Assembly (NCBI GenBank): GCA_965240365.1
Contig: OZ251218.1
Location: forward strand, 3,348,001-3,412,000
Length of the DNA stretch: 64,000 bases
From: G965240365 sp965240365
GTDB taxonomy: Bacteria; Pseudomonadota; Gammaproteobacteria; Eutrophobiales; Eutrophobiaceae
Direction of reading: 5' to 3'
Shown here in pieces: positions 17,201 to 25,447 of this stretch. The stretch's first letter is position 1; the number at the start of each line of letters is the position of its first letter. A program made the translations under genes and the position numbers. The notes below the pieces were generated by a model. The model was not told the DNA's origin. It did no database searches and saw nothing but the letters and a program-made list of their open reading frames with translations.

Positions 17201-20200
17201 CGCGAGGATGGCGTTGACCGTGCCATCCTGAAGGTCGTAATTGCCGCCGCTGAGGGTGAGGGCGCCTTTGGTCGCGCCGTCCTTGTCCCGGCCGCTGTCG
17301 GTAATCGTGCCGTTGAGCAGTTGCACGCCGCCAAAGGTGTTATTCCAGCCCGCGAGATCAAAGGTCCCGTCATTGACAATCAATGCGCTGTCTTTGTTGA
17401 TGGCGTCGTTCTGGCCGAGTTTCAGCGTGCCACCTTCCACCCGGGTCGCGCCCGTGTAGGTATTGGTTCCGCTCAGCGTGAGCGTGCCCGCGCCGGTCTT
17501 GCTCAGGCCGAAGTTAATACCGCTTATGACGCCGCTGATCGTCAGGGCGTTAGCGGTATCGGCATTATGGATGGCGGCGGTGGCGCCAAGCGTAATCGCG
17601 CCGGTCCAGGTGTTGATGCCGCTGATGTTGCGCAAGGCGCCGAGGCGCGCGCCGCTGTCGGTCGCGCCCAGCCCGTTCAGGGTCAGGAGCTTGCCAATGT
17701 TGTTCGTGCCCGTGAGCCGGAGTTCCAGCGTGCCGCTGTTCGCGCCGCTGCTGTTCACGATGACGCGCCCGGTCGTGCCCGTGCCCAGCGCGCCGCGGTT
17801 GGTGATGGCGAGGACGCCGTTGTTGATCGTGGTCGTGCCGGTGTAGGTGTTCGCGCCGCCCAGCGTGAGCCTGCCCGGGCCGGTCTTGGCGAGGTTGCCG
17901 CGCCATCCTTTATAGACGCCTCCCTCGCTGATCACGCCGCTGTAGGTGGTGTTATCACTCGCGGCGCTGTTCACGGTCAGAGTCTGACCTACGATGATGA
18001 CGATATTGCCGCCCGCGCTGCTGCCGCCGGAAAGCGCGCCGATGGTCTCGCTGCTCCACACGATCAGCCTGGCGGTGTTGCCGCTGGTGGCCGTATTCAG
18101 GCTGACGGCGCCGGCATCGTCGATGACACTGGCGCCGTAGCGACCGTCAAGGATCAGTTCGCCTGCCTCAATGTGCGTCCGGCCCGTATAGTCGTTGCGG
18201 CTGAGAAGCACCACCTGACCGCCACCGGCCTTAATCAGGCCGCCCGTGCCGGTGATGGAGGTAAAGTATCGGAGGTACAATTCCGGAACCTGCGCCCGTC
18301 TGACCGTCATCCTGGACGCCGCGCGACTCTGTCTGACGCCATTCACCATCCGCGTGGCGGGGCCGGCGGCGTCCAGGGTCAAGGTGTGCCCGCGGAGATT
18401 AATCTCGCCGCCAAGGGTCAGACGGGCGCCCTTGGGCGCGCCGAAGGCCGATTCGGCCAGAATGCGGCTGTCGTCGGTCAGGTCGATATTACGACTCCAG
18501 GTATTATCGTGACTTCGGCTATTTTTGCCACGCAGGCTGTGGAGCGTGCCGCCGTTCAGGGTCAGTTCTTCCGCGTAAATGTCCAGGTCGCTGCCGGCCA
18601 GTTGCAGGGTGGCGCCCTTCTTGACGATGGTCCTGGTCAGGCCGCTCGTCGGCGTGCCAAGCGCGCTGCTCTTGCTGATGCGCAGGATACCTTCATCGAC
18701 GGCGGTCACCCCGGCGTAAGTGTTCTCACCCGCGCCGCTAAGCGTGAGCGTGCCCGTGCCTGCTTTGGTCAGGCCGCCCGCGCCGCTGATGGCGCTGTTG
18801 ATAGTGGTCTTGCCCGCGCCCGTGAGGGTAAGGTCGGCGGCCACGGGTGAGGTGGCGGTGCTTTGCAGGGTCAGGGTATTATTCAGGGTCAGGCTGGGCG
18901 CGGCGCCGCTAACGACGCTGGCATTGTGAATAGTCGCGTTACCCGCCAGCCGGATCGCGCCGGACCAAATGTTGCTGCCGCTGGTATTGCGCAGCGCGCC
19001 GGCATAGACCGGGCCGGCTTCCCCGCCGGTATTGACGCCCTGCCCGTTCAGGGTCAGGGATTTGCCGAGGCTGAGGTTGGGGCCGCCGGCGGGGGCGGCG
19101 AGTTCCAAAGTGGCGCCGTTGCTCACGCTGACGCGCCCGGCCTCACCCTTGCCCTTGCCAAGGGCGTTGCCGTGGGTGATGGCGAGGACGCCTTGCCGCG
19201 CCTCGGTGTTGCCCGTGTAACTGCTGTCGCCGCCCAGGGTGAGCCTGCCCGCGCCGGTCTTGGCGAGATGCGCCTGTTTTGTGCCAGAAGCGCCAATCTC
19301 GCTGATCGCGCCGTTGTAAACAGCGTCATTACTCTGGTTCACGGTCAGGGTCTTGCCCCTGGTGATCTCGATATTGCCGCCCTTGCCACCGCCGCCGGAA
19401 AGCGTGCCGATGGTTTCATCATCGCGCAGGGTGAGCCTGGCATTGGCCACATCGGCCAACGTGACGGCCCCGGTATTGAGAATGGCATTGCCGCCCTTGA
19501 GGATCAGTTGACCGGCGTTGATCTCTGTCTTGCCGCGATACGTATTCGTGCCGCTGAGCGTCAGGCTGCCCGGGCCGGTCTTGCGCAAACCGCCCAGGCC
19601 GCTGATGGCCCTGGCGAGGATAATCTGGCCGCGGCCCGCGAGGCTCAGACGGGTCGCGGCGGCGGCGGAGTTCCCGACAGGCAGGTCTTGCAGCCTCAAC
19701 CGGCCATTCACGGTCAGGGTCCCCGTGGCGCTTTCGATAGCGCTGTTGGCGCTCAGGTTGATGCGACCGTCCCAGGTGTTGTCGCCGCTCGCGTTGCGCA
19801 GCGTGCCGCCATTCAGGGTCAGGGCTTCAGGCACATTGATGCCGCCCTGCAATTCCAGCGCCGCCCCGGGGTTTATCAGGGTCTCGGCGGCCGGGGCGCC
19901 CAGCGCGTCTTCATCCGTGATGCGCAGGATGCCGCCCTGCACGATGGTCTCGCCCCCATAGGTGTTGTGGCCACCCAAAGTCAGGGCGCCCGCGCCCTTT
20001 TTGGTCAGATTACCCAGGGCGCCGCTGATAACCCCGGCATAGACGCTGTCCTTGCCCTTCGGATTATTGACGGTCAGGGTGGCCCGAGTTCTGCGATCTG
20101 CCGAGATCGCCACATTGCCGCCGCCACTCAAGGGGCCGATGGTTTCGGAGCCCGCAATCACCAGTTGTGGCCCTGCTATGACCTCCTTATCGCCATGCCG

Positions 20201-23200
20201 CGCCGGCATGATCGCCAAGGACGAAGCCAAAGGCCCGATGTGTACGGCGCCCTCATCGTGAATGGCCTGACCGCCCTGAAGTGTCAGGATACCCGCGGCG
20301 ATATGCGTCCGGCCGCGGTAATCGTTACGGCCTTTGAGTATCGCCGCGCCATCGCCCTGCTTGCGCAGGCCGCCCGCGCCGGTAATGGCGCCGGAGATGG
20401 TAATCTCCGACCTGCCCCGCCTTTCAGTTCGGCCATCGTGCTGATGCGTGTCCGCGCCGCTGGCATCAAGCGTAAGCAAGTGGCCATTATTGAAAACAGG
20501 GCCCGTAACCCGAAGGCGCGCGCCTAAACCCGCCAATTTGGCCGGGGCGTCTATAAAAGCGCCGGTGGCGCTCAGGGCGCTTGCGGCTCTGAGAATGATG
20601 CGGCCGGCCCAGGTGGTGACGTTCTTGCTGCCATAGCCGCGCAGCGTGCCGCCATTGAGCGTCAGGGTCTCGCCCGAAACAGTAATATCGTTGCGTAATT
20701 CCAGCACCCCGTTGGCATTGACCCGAACGCCGGTGTTGTTGGGGCCGTCCGGCGGCGTGCCCAGCGCATCGCTGTGGCTGACGATGAGCGTGCCTTGATC
20801 GACCGTGGTCAGGCCCGTATAACGGTTAGCCGCGCCGAGGGTGACGATGCCCTTCGTTTTCTCGTTGACGGCCCGTTTGATCAACGCGCCCGAACCCGCC
20901 AGCACGGCGCTGACCGTGCCCTGACGCAGGTCAAACTGACCCGCCTTTTCCTTGTCGGACGCCGCGTCCACGGTGAGCACGCCCTCGCGCGGCAGCGCGC
21001 CCGGGGCGCGGCTGATGTGGCCGGCGCGCAATTCAACCCGCGCCACGCGGGTATTGAAGCGGCCCAGATCGAAAGTGCCGCCGGCAACCCGCAGTTGGCG
21101 GCTTAAGGCGATGGCGTCGTTGACGCCGAGCGCCAGCCTGCCGGCCTCAACGCGGGTCTCGCCTGTATAGCTTGCGGCCACCGAGAGGATCACGGTGTTG
21201 AACTTGATGGCTGACGCGCCGGCCTTTTTAACCAGATCGCCCGTGCCCGCGAGTTCGGCCCCAACCGTGCCGCTGCGCAGATCAAACTGACCCACGCTCT
21301 CGCCGGCGCGATCCTTTTTACCGGGGCGGTTCACTATCAGCCTGCCCACGCCGGGGCGCGCCTCTTCGCCGCTCCGAATCGCGCCGGAAAGCAGGCGCAG
21401 GCCGGCCCAGATCTGATCGCGCCCTTGCAGATCGTGGGTCGCGCCGTCCAGCACCAGCACGCTGCGGCCGGCGCTACCCTTATCGCTCAACAACAGCCGC
21501 CCGGCCTTGATCAGCGTCTCGCCCGTGTAACTGTTATCTGTGGCGAGCCTCAGGTCGCCGCCGCCCTGTTTGCTCAGGCCGCCCGCGCCACTGATGACGC
21601 CCGCGAACTCGACATTACCCGCGCCGCTTACGTTCAGATTTACAGGTGTGACCTTTTTGGATTTGGATATGCCCTTTTTGACTTTGGGCGTGACCTTCCC
21701 GGTTTCGCCTTGTTGCAGACTCAGGGCAGGATTGATGATCAGGGTGCTGCCCGCCGCGCTCTGGATAGCGCTGTCTTTGGTCAGCTTGATCGCGCCGGCC
21801 CAGGTGTTGTCGCCGCGGCCGCTGCGCAGGGCGCCGCCCGCGAGTGTCAAGGCTTCGCTTTTGAACGGACGCTTATCGAAAGACTGCAACTCCAGGATGC
21901 CGCCCGTATTGACGGTCGTGCCGCCGCCACCGGCGGCGCCCAGCGCGCCATCGCGGTAAATACGGAGCGTGCCCGCCTTGATCGTGGTCGCGCCCCGGTA
22001 GCGGTTGACCTGGCTCAGCGTGAGCGTGCCCGCGTCCTGCTTCACCAGACCGCCCGCGCCGCTGATGACGCCCGCGAGCACGACATTACCCGCGCCGCTT
22101 ATGTGCAGATTTACAGGCGTGGCCTTCTTGGCTTCGCCCTGTTGCAGGCTCAGGTCGCGGTTGATGGTCAGGGCGCTGCCCGCCGCGCTCTCAATGGCGC
22201 TGGGATTATCTTTGCCGGGCTGTTTAAGCGTGAGCGGGCCGCGCCAGATATTGTTGCCGCTCACATTGCGCAGGATACCACCGTTCAGGGTCAGGGATTC
22301 GCCGGCGTTGATCTTGAGGCCCTCCTTGCCGCCTTCCAGTTCCAGCCGGGTCTTCGGGCCGAGCGTGGTGGCGCTGGCGGGGACTTTGCCGTCCTTCCCC
22401 TTTGCCGGGGTACCCAGCGCATCGGCGTGGGTGATGCGCAGGGCGCCGCCATTGACGTTGGTCTCGCCGCTGTAGCTATTGGCCGCGCTCAGCGTGAGCC
22501 TGCCCGGGCCGGACTTGAGCAGCTTGCCCGTGCCCGAGATAACGGCGTCTTTGTCCTGGGTGATCTCGCCCTCGCTTCTGAGTTCAAGCGTATTCGGTTT
22601 GCCGGCGCCGGTGTTGATAGGGCTGGCGATCCTAAAACCGTCCTCGTCTGCCAGACGCAGATCCCCGCCCAGGACACCATGCACATACAGCTTGTCGATG
22701 TCGCTCTCCTCGCGGCTGTTGAGCATATAAGCGCCCATATAACTCTGGGAGTTGGCGAAGGTACCCGTGACGCCCGCTCTGGCCGGGCGCGGAAAGTTGA
22801 GGCGCAGATTCGATACCGTGAGCGCACGGGAATGCGTGACCCTACCCGTGGCCGAGAGGTAAAGGGTCTTGGCCGTGACGCCGCCGAGGTGGATATCGCC
22901 TTCCTTAAAGATGCGGCGGGTGATAACGAAACCGTCGGATTCTTCGGTGACCGTAACCGTGCCGCCCGCGTAAAAGCGGGCCGCGCCGTTTGGCAGCGTG
23001 AGGTTGTTGCCATTCATATTGATACTGCCCCCGGCCAGCAGCCGGAAGTCTCTGGTGTAGGATTTACCGAGGTCGATACTGGCGTCGAAGAAGATGTTGT
23101 TACTGGCCTGGAGGATAATGTCGGCATTGCCGACATCTTTCAGGGTCTTCTCGCTGACCCAGGAGTTTTTATCTCCAGCCGCATCAAAGATGTTGTCGTC

Positions 23201-25222
23201 GCCGGCATTGGTGTCTTCGGTGGCGGTTGTGCCTTTGGTACAACTTTTATTGCCGCCGATACAAAGATCATTCGGGTCCAGCAACAATGTTCCGGCCCGG
23301 CCTTTGGGCGCGGCCACATCCACCTTCCCCCGAAACGCCAGATAACGTTTGCCCGAAACCTCGACAAAACCGCCATCGCCGCTTATCTGGCCGCCTTTGG
23401 CCGAAATCCGCCCGTGATAGCGCGTGGTGTCGTCCGCCCAGACGATGATTCGGCCGCCTTTGCCCTGTTTTGTGGCGTCCGCGCTCAGACGCGCGCCCTT
23501 GCCGACATAGGTGACCCTGGCGTTCTTCACCGCCGGGTTCTTGCCCTGATAATCGCCGCCGGCCAGAATTTCACCACCCCCAGCCGCGCCCGAGGCGTCC
23601 AGCCGGACCTGACCCAGGAGACCGACCTTGTCGCCGGTAATCTGTATCTGGCCGCCTTTGCCGGTTTCGGAGACGGCGGTAATTTGGGCCTTGCCCGAGA
23701 CCGCGACCTTGTTTTTGGCCTTGATGTGGATTGTGCCGCCTGCCAGACCACTAAAGTCATTCCGGCCTGCGCCGGAATGGGTTGTTTTTCCTGGATTCCA
23801 GCTTTCGCTGGAATGACGGGTCTGGTTGTTGGTTGCCAGTCCTTTGGAATCTGCACCTTCTGCGTCATTTATGGGCAGGACGCCCGTAGCCGCCCGGCGA
23901 AGGCCGGAATCCACGTCAGGAAGGGTATCGCCTGTCTGGCCCTGACCCGTCCCGGAGACAGCAGTAATTCCCGAGGCAGCCGTAATTTGAGTGTTGCCCG
24001 AAATAGCCACTTCCCCACCGCTGATGTCAATCTGCCCGCCCTGGCGCGTTTTCGAGGCCGCCGTGATACGGGCCTTGTCTGAAACCGCGGCCTTGCCTTT
24101 GGCCTTGAGTTTGATTATGCCGCCCTGGGCAAAGGCGCTCGAAACATCCAGCCGGGCGCTGCCAGAAACAGCCACATCCGCACCACTAATATCAATCCGC
24201 CCACCCTGGCCGGACCTGGAGGCCGCCGTAATCCGCGCCTCACCCGAAACCTCAACCTGACCCCCGGCTTCCAGCTTAACCGCCCCGCCCGCGCCTTTTT
24301 CAGAGGCCGCGTTCAGCGTCCCGGTGTTAATCAACGAATTCCCCGGCCCTTCGGCCACCAGCCGAATCACCCCGCCGTTGCTCTCCACCCGGCCCGCGCC
24401 AATCACGCCGCTGTTGTTCACCACCTGCGTGAACACGTCCCGCGCCGCACGGCCCTTCAACAATACCGCCCCGCCCTCGGCCTTTATCGCGCCCGTGTTG
24501 GACACCGCGGCTTCCAGACCCTCGGCCCGTTCCAGCAGTTCCTCGGTCACCGCAAACTGAATCAGACCGTCCCCGTCAAAATCCATCGTCATCGCCCTGC
24601 CCGCCACCAGGTTCACCTGACCGGCATGGGCCAGGATCGCCCCCTCGTTCTTCACCGCACCGCCTATCAGCGACACCGCGCCCCCGGTCGCGGCCTGGAT
24701 CAAACCCTGGTTGATAACCGCGCCCGGATTGCCTTCGGCATTGGCAAAGTGATACTTGCCCGCCAGAAAGTCCTGGTCACTGATATTCAGACCCGAGGCC
24801 ACCAGACCCCCCACGTTAACACGCGCCCCCGGCTTGAAGAATACCCCGTTCGGGTTCACCAGCAGGACTTTGCCGTTGGCGTTAATCTGGCCGAATATCT
24901 GGCTCGGGTTGTGGTCAAGGATGCGGTTTAGCGCCTGCGCATTGGCGTTGGGCTGACGGTAGTTGACGGCCTCGTTGGCCTGGACGTTGTAACTGTCCCA
25001 GTTGAGGATGAGGTTTTGGGAGTGTTGCTGAATGTTGGTTGTCCGCGCGTCCGGCCGCGCCACCGTGCCCGAACCGGCCGTGACCACACCCCCCTCGGGG
25101 CCGGCCTGCGGCGTCACGGGCAGGCCAAGCAGGGTCACCGGGATCGCGGTGCGGATGGCGACCGTCAGCGGTTTAAGGTGGAAATGAGAGGGCCGGGTGT
25201 CTTTTGTGCGTGGGGTGTCCAT
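14258..25222 (-). CDS. Giant two-partner-secretion-type exoprotein, 3654 aa
   Basis: Predicted secreted, surface-associated filamentous adhesin or exoprotein. Residues ~1-40 form a long signal region. Residues ~50-300 are a haemagglutinin TPS secretion domain (NLILNWDSYNVQ, INANGKVLLVNPNGVFF, VGGLVASGLNI). Then come PxxG-type beta-helix repeats and at least 14 autotransporter-associated beta-strand repeats (e.g. GTLTLSGTNTYTGATRVEGG). The C-terminus is a non-barrel helical region ending ALMGGMGWY, so it needs a TpsB partner, which is not in this window. Start: ATG at 25222 with GGAGA 5 bp upstream. Three dispersed DNA repeats lie in frame inside it (23756, 23863, 16020). Long opposite-strand frames here are shadows. 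The role as adhesin is inference. Confidence 0.85.
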   Translation of the reverse strand: MDTPRTKDTRPSHFHLKPLTVAIRTAIPVTLLGLPVTPQAGPEGGVVTAGSGTVARPDARTTNIQQHSQNLILNWDSYNVQANEAVNYRQPNANAQALNRILDHNPSQIFGQINANGKVLLVNPNGVFFKPGARVNVGGLVASGLNISDQDFLAGKYHFANAEGNPGAVINQGLIQAATGGAVSLIGGAVKNEGAILAHAGQVNLVAGRAMTMDFDGDGLIQFAVTEELLERAEGLEAAVSNTGAIKAEGGAVLLKGRAARDVFTQVVNNSGVIGAGRVESNGGVIRLVAEGPGNSLINTGTLNAASEKGAGGAVKLEAGGQVEVSGEARITAASRSGQGGRIDISGADVAVSGSARLDVSSAFAQGGIIKLKAKGKAAVSDKARITAASKTRQGGQIDISGGEVAISGNTQITAASGITAVSGTGQGQTGDTLPDVDSGLRRAATGVLPINDAEGADSKGLATNNQTRHSSESWNPGKTTHSGAGRNDFSGLAGGTIHIKAKNKVAVSGKAQITAVSETGKGGQIQITGDKVGLLGQVRLDASGAAGGGEILAGGDYQGKNPAVKNARVTYVGKGARLSADATKQGKGGRIIVWADDTTRYHGRISAKGGQISGDGGFVEVSGKRYLAFRGKVDVAAPKGRAGTLLLDPNDLCIGGNKSCTKGTTATEDTNAGDDNIFDAAGDKNSWVSEKTLKDVGNADIILQASNNIFFDASIDLGKSYTRDFRLLAGGSINMNGNNLTLPNGAARFYAGGTVTVTEESDGFVITRRIFKEGDIHLGGVTAKTLYLSATGRVTHSRALTVSNLRLNFPRPARAGVTGTFANSQSYMGAYMLNSREESDIDKLYVHGVLGGDLRLADEDGFRIASPINTGAGKPNTLELRSEGEITQDKDAVISGTGKLLKSGPGRLTLSAANSYSGETNVNGGALRITHADALGTPAKGKDGKVPASATTLGPKTRLELEGGKEGLKINAGESLTLNGGILRNVSGNNIWRGPLTLKQPGKDNPSAIESAAGSALTINRDLSLQQGEAKKATPVNLHISGAGNVVLAGVISGAGGLVKQDAGTLTLSQVNRYRGATTIKAGTLRIYRDGALGAAGGGGTTVNTGGILELQSFDKRPFKSEALTLAGGALRSGRGDNTWAGAIKLTKDSAIQSAAGSTLIINPALSLQQGETGKVTPKVKKGISKSKKVTPVNLNVSGAGNVEFAGVISGAGGLSKQGGGDLRLATDNSYTGETLIKAGRLLLSDKGSAGRSVLVLDGATHDLQGRDQIWAGLRLLSGAIRSGEEARPGVGRLIVNRPGKKDRAGESVGQFDLRSGTVGAELAGTGDLVKKAGASAIKFNTVILSVAASYTGETRVEAGRLALGVNDAIALSRQLRVAGGTFDLGRFNTRVARVELRAGHISRAPGALPREGVLTVDAASDKEKAGQFDLRQGTVSAVLAGSGALIKRAVNEKTKGIVTLGAANRYTGLTTVDQGTLIVSHSDALGTPPDGPNNTGVRVNANGVLELRNDITVSGETLTLNGGTLRGYGSKNVTTWAGRIILRAASALSATGAFIDAPAKLAGLGARLRVTGPVFNNGHLLTLDASGADTHQHDGRTERRGRSEITISGAITGAGGLRKQGDGAAILKGRNDYRGRTHIAAGILTLQGGQAIHDEGAVHIGPLASSLAIMPARHGDKEVIAGPQLVIAGSETIGPLSGGGNVAISADRRTRATLTVNNPKGKDSVYAGVISGALGNLTKKGAGALTLGGHNTYGGETIVQGGILRITDEDALGAPAAETLINPGAALELQGGINVPEALTLNGGTLRNASGDNTWDGRINLSANSAIESATGTLTVNGRLRLQDLPVGNSAAAATRLSLAGRGQIILARAISGLGGLRKTGPGSLTLSGTNTYRGKTEINAGQLILKGGNAILNTGAVTLADVANARLTLRDDETIGTLSGGGGKGGNIEITRGKTLTVNQSNDAVYNGAISEIGASGTKQAHLAKTGAGRLTLGGDSSYTGNTEARQGVLAITHGNALGKGKGEAGRVSVSNGATLELAAPAGGPNLSLGKSLTLNGQGVNTGGEAGPVYAGALRNTSGSNIWSGAIRLAGNATIHNASVVSGAAPSLTLNNTLTLQSTATSPVAADLTLTGAGKTTINSAISGAGGLTKAGTGTLTLSGAGENTYAGVTAVDEGILRISKSSALGTPTSGLTRTIVKKGATLQLAGSDLDIYAEELTLNGGTLHSLRGKNSRSHDNTWSRNIDLTDDSRILAESAFGAPKGARLTLGGEINLRGHTLTLDAAGPATRMVNGVRQSRAASRMTVRRAQVPELYLRYFTSITGTGGLIKAGGGQVVLLSRNDYTGRTHIEAGELILDGRYGASVIDDAGAVSLNTATSGNTARLIVWSSETIGALSGGSSAGGNIVIIVGQTLTVNSAASDNTTYSGVISEGGVYKGWRGNLAKTGPGRLTLGGANTYTGTTTINNGVLAITNRGALGTGTTGRVIVNSSGANSGTLELRLTGTNNIGKLLTLNGLGATDSGARLGALRNISGINTWTGAITLGATAAIHNADTANALTISGVISGINFGLSKTGAGTLTLSGTNTYTGATRVEGGTLKLGQNDAINKDSALIVNDGTFDLAGWNNTFGGVQLLNGTITDSGRDKDGATKGALTLSGGNYDLQDGTVNAILAGGASVGLTKRDRGTVTLTAANTYGGETTINAGTLKIQNAGALGNTASGTTVNDGGTLELDLPAGTNSVTGEALTLNGTGDNRGTLRNTRGTNTWDGAITLAGNGGRIDGAGGLTLAGPIDGTTAGQQDLRLAGSLTARFNGAVGGTVALRDFTVAGATQVILNADLTATRRVTFRNITAAEAVNQTGGVLRAAELLLRDYNGRTSLTGQNDVRTLAGANLGGQLNFAGRGGFTVGTVGGLPGAPQTGVSGITNNTAVILVAGLAETGTLNIGADIRAGSGEVRLTNQNGDINGAGGVVATSSRLKVTASGGVGIGTGAAFRTEFTGTEAGSLNISTSGAGAAGNINLIDPGLNTRVLALNTDDTTAQTIHLRRHSGEGRNPGTTTSGLPAAGRRSRTPILVNSTTAGATNLDANDTLIFDGPATINSDINTNNPAFTFNGPVTTAANRRINTGRGALTFRSTLNAGANTLALISRRLTLTDDVTASALDMSGSTELVIAGNSPTLNVNPANIRFPDTMTGRGALTIPGVNSQNFDVGAGLRLPANMQGYRGHLIIGGRLTPEGMSPWHAPAMTGIKVNAPRLSVSRAIETGGPVTLLGGDIGLNANIRTGGQLGLLAVGPSVPGLAGSRGVIEAPAGPITLTAPAGASGTFIASERFVNAASITLAFAGGRINAAAGQGGAVGFNPNSAFAGQSATAGFVAFLQRLDAVLSADTAMNVQPARAFLATDSGVNPVDTVPAAGLQAPAQDGLFEQELTLLNAIGGGIALALANARDKAAARPTPACCERVTLEELDLLIAQLEARLAGPERRPVAADTAGQVSTDRGRAAYRRELQNFLDYRAALQKYTPDAEADLSDKDFGRSPGAGGVTDEIARLNRALAGVRARLQWLESLSAGPAERDRPGQAAAALVPERLTGIIEATRAQAVSIENQLRRLFKGAGAMLPAAPDFKAEVGGYESIDIAHYGEPLNIPALMGGMGWY
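16020..16086. repeat. Dispersed repeat inside the giant exoprotein gene
   Basis: GCCTGCCTGCTGCAGGCAGG followed by CTGGATTCCGGCC-TTCGCCGGAATGACGACGG lies within the reading frame. It is translated as RRHSGEGRNPG and following residues at about residues 3046-3068, a peptide unlike the surrounding Gly/Asn/Thr-rich repeats. Confidence 0.75.
23756..23818. repeat. Dispersed repeat inside the giant exoprotein gene
   Basis: Paired hairpins GTCATTCCGGCC-TGCGCCGGAATG and GGATTCCAGCTTTCGCTGGA-ATGACGG are read in frame as TRHSSESWNPGKTTHSGAGR and nearby residues (about residues 469-489), interrupting the beta-helix pattern without breaking the frame. Confidence 0.75.
23863..23915. repeat. Third dispersed repeat inside the giant exoprotein gene
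   Basis: CGTCATTTATGGGCAGGA-CGCCCGTAGCCGCCCGGCGA followed by AGGCCGGAATCC matches the block at 28680-28760 (TCATTTATGGACAG...GATGCCCGTAGCCGCCCGGC). It encodes LRRAATGVLPINDAEG in frame. Confidence 0.65.
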
Positions 25223-25227
25223 TGTGA

Positions 25228-25232
25228 TCTCC
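25228..25232 (-). promoter_or_regulatory. Ribosome-binding site of the giant exoprotein gene
   Basis: GGAGA on the minus strand, 5 bp before the ATG at 25222, supports the chosen start. Confidence 0.7.
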
Positions 25233-25244
25233 TTACTACTATAT

Positions 25245-25260
25245 TTATGTTATAACATAA
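25245..25260. promoter_or_regulatory. Palindromic operator candidate
   Basis: TTATGTTATAACATAA is a perfect 16-bp palindrome. It starts just 1 bp downstream of the -10 box of the predicted promoter (25262-25267), so it covers the likely transcription start. That is the position expected for a repressor site. The binding protein is unknown. Confidence 0.5.
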
Positions 25261-25261
25261 C

Positions 25262-25290
25262 ATAATATAAAATCACATTGCTCGGATCAA
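25262..25290 (-). promoter_or_regulatory. Sigma-70-type promoter of the giant exoprotein gene
   Basis: On the minus strand, TTGATC (25285-25290) and TATTAT (25262-25267) are separated by exactly 17 bp. Both hexamers are close to consensus and lie 40-70 bp upstream of the start codon. Confidence 0.6.
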
Positions 25291-25447
25291 CGCATTATTT
25301 TTTATAAAGAATAAAGAATTTGTCATTCTCGATGGATACCTGAAAATGGCGCTACCCCGTCATTCCCGCCCGCGCGCGAATTTCGCCAGAATGATCTTCC
25401 TGCGCTAGAATGTCCGCGCATTGGAAACACCCTGTATTTTTTAACCC

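Noticed and set aside
16079..18850. Very long open frame (923 codons) on the plus strand inside the giant exoprotein gene
   Set aside because: It is the complement of a GC-rich repetitive gene with strong domain evidence on the minus strand; the plus-strand product is low-complexity Ala/Arg/Gly with no recognisable domain or start signal.
21425..24082. Second long plus-strand frame (885 codons) in the same gene, and a 554-codon frame at 18863-20527
   Set aside because: Same reason: shadow frames from the codon bias of the exoprotein gene.
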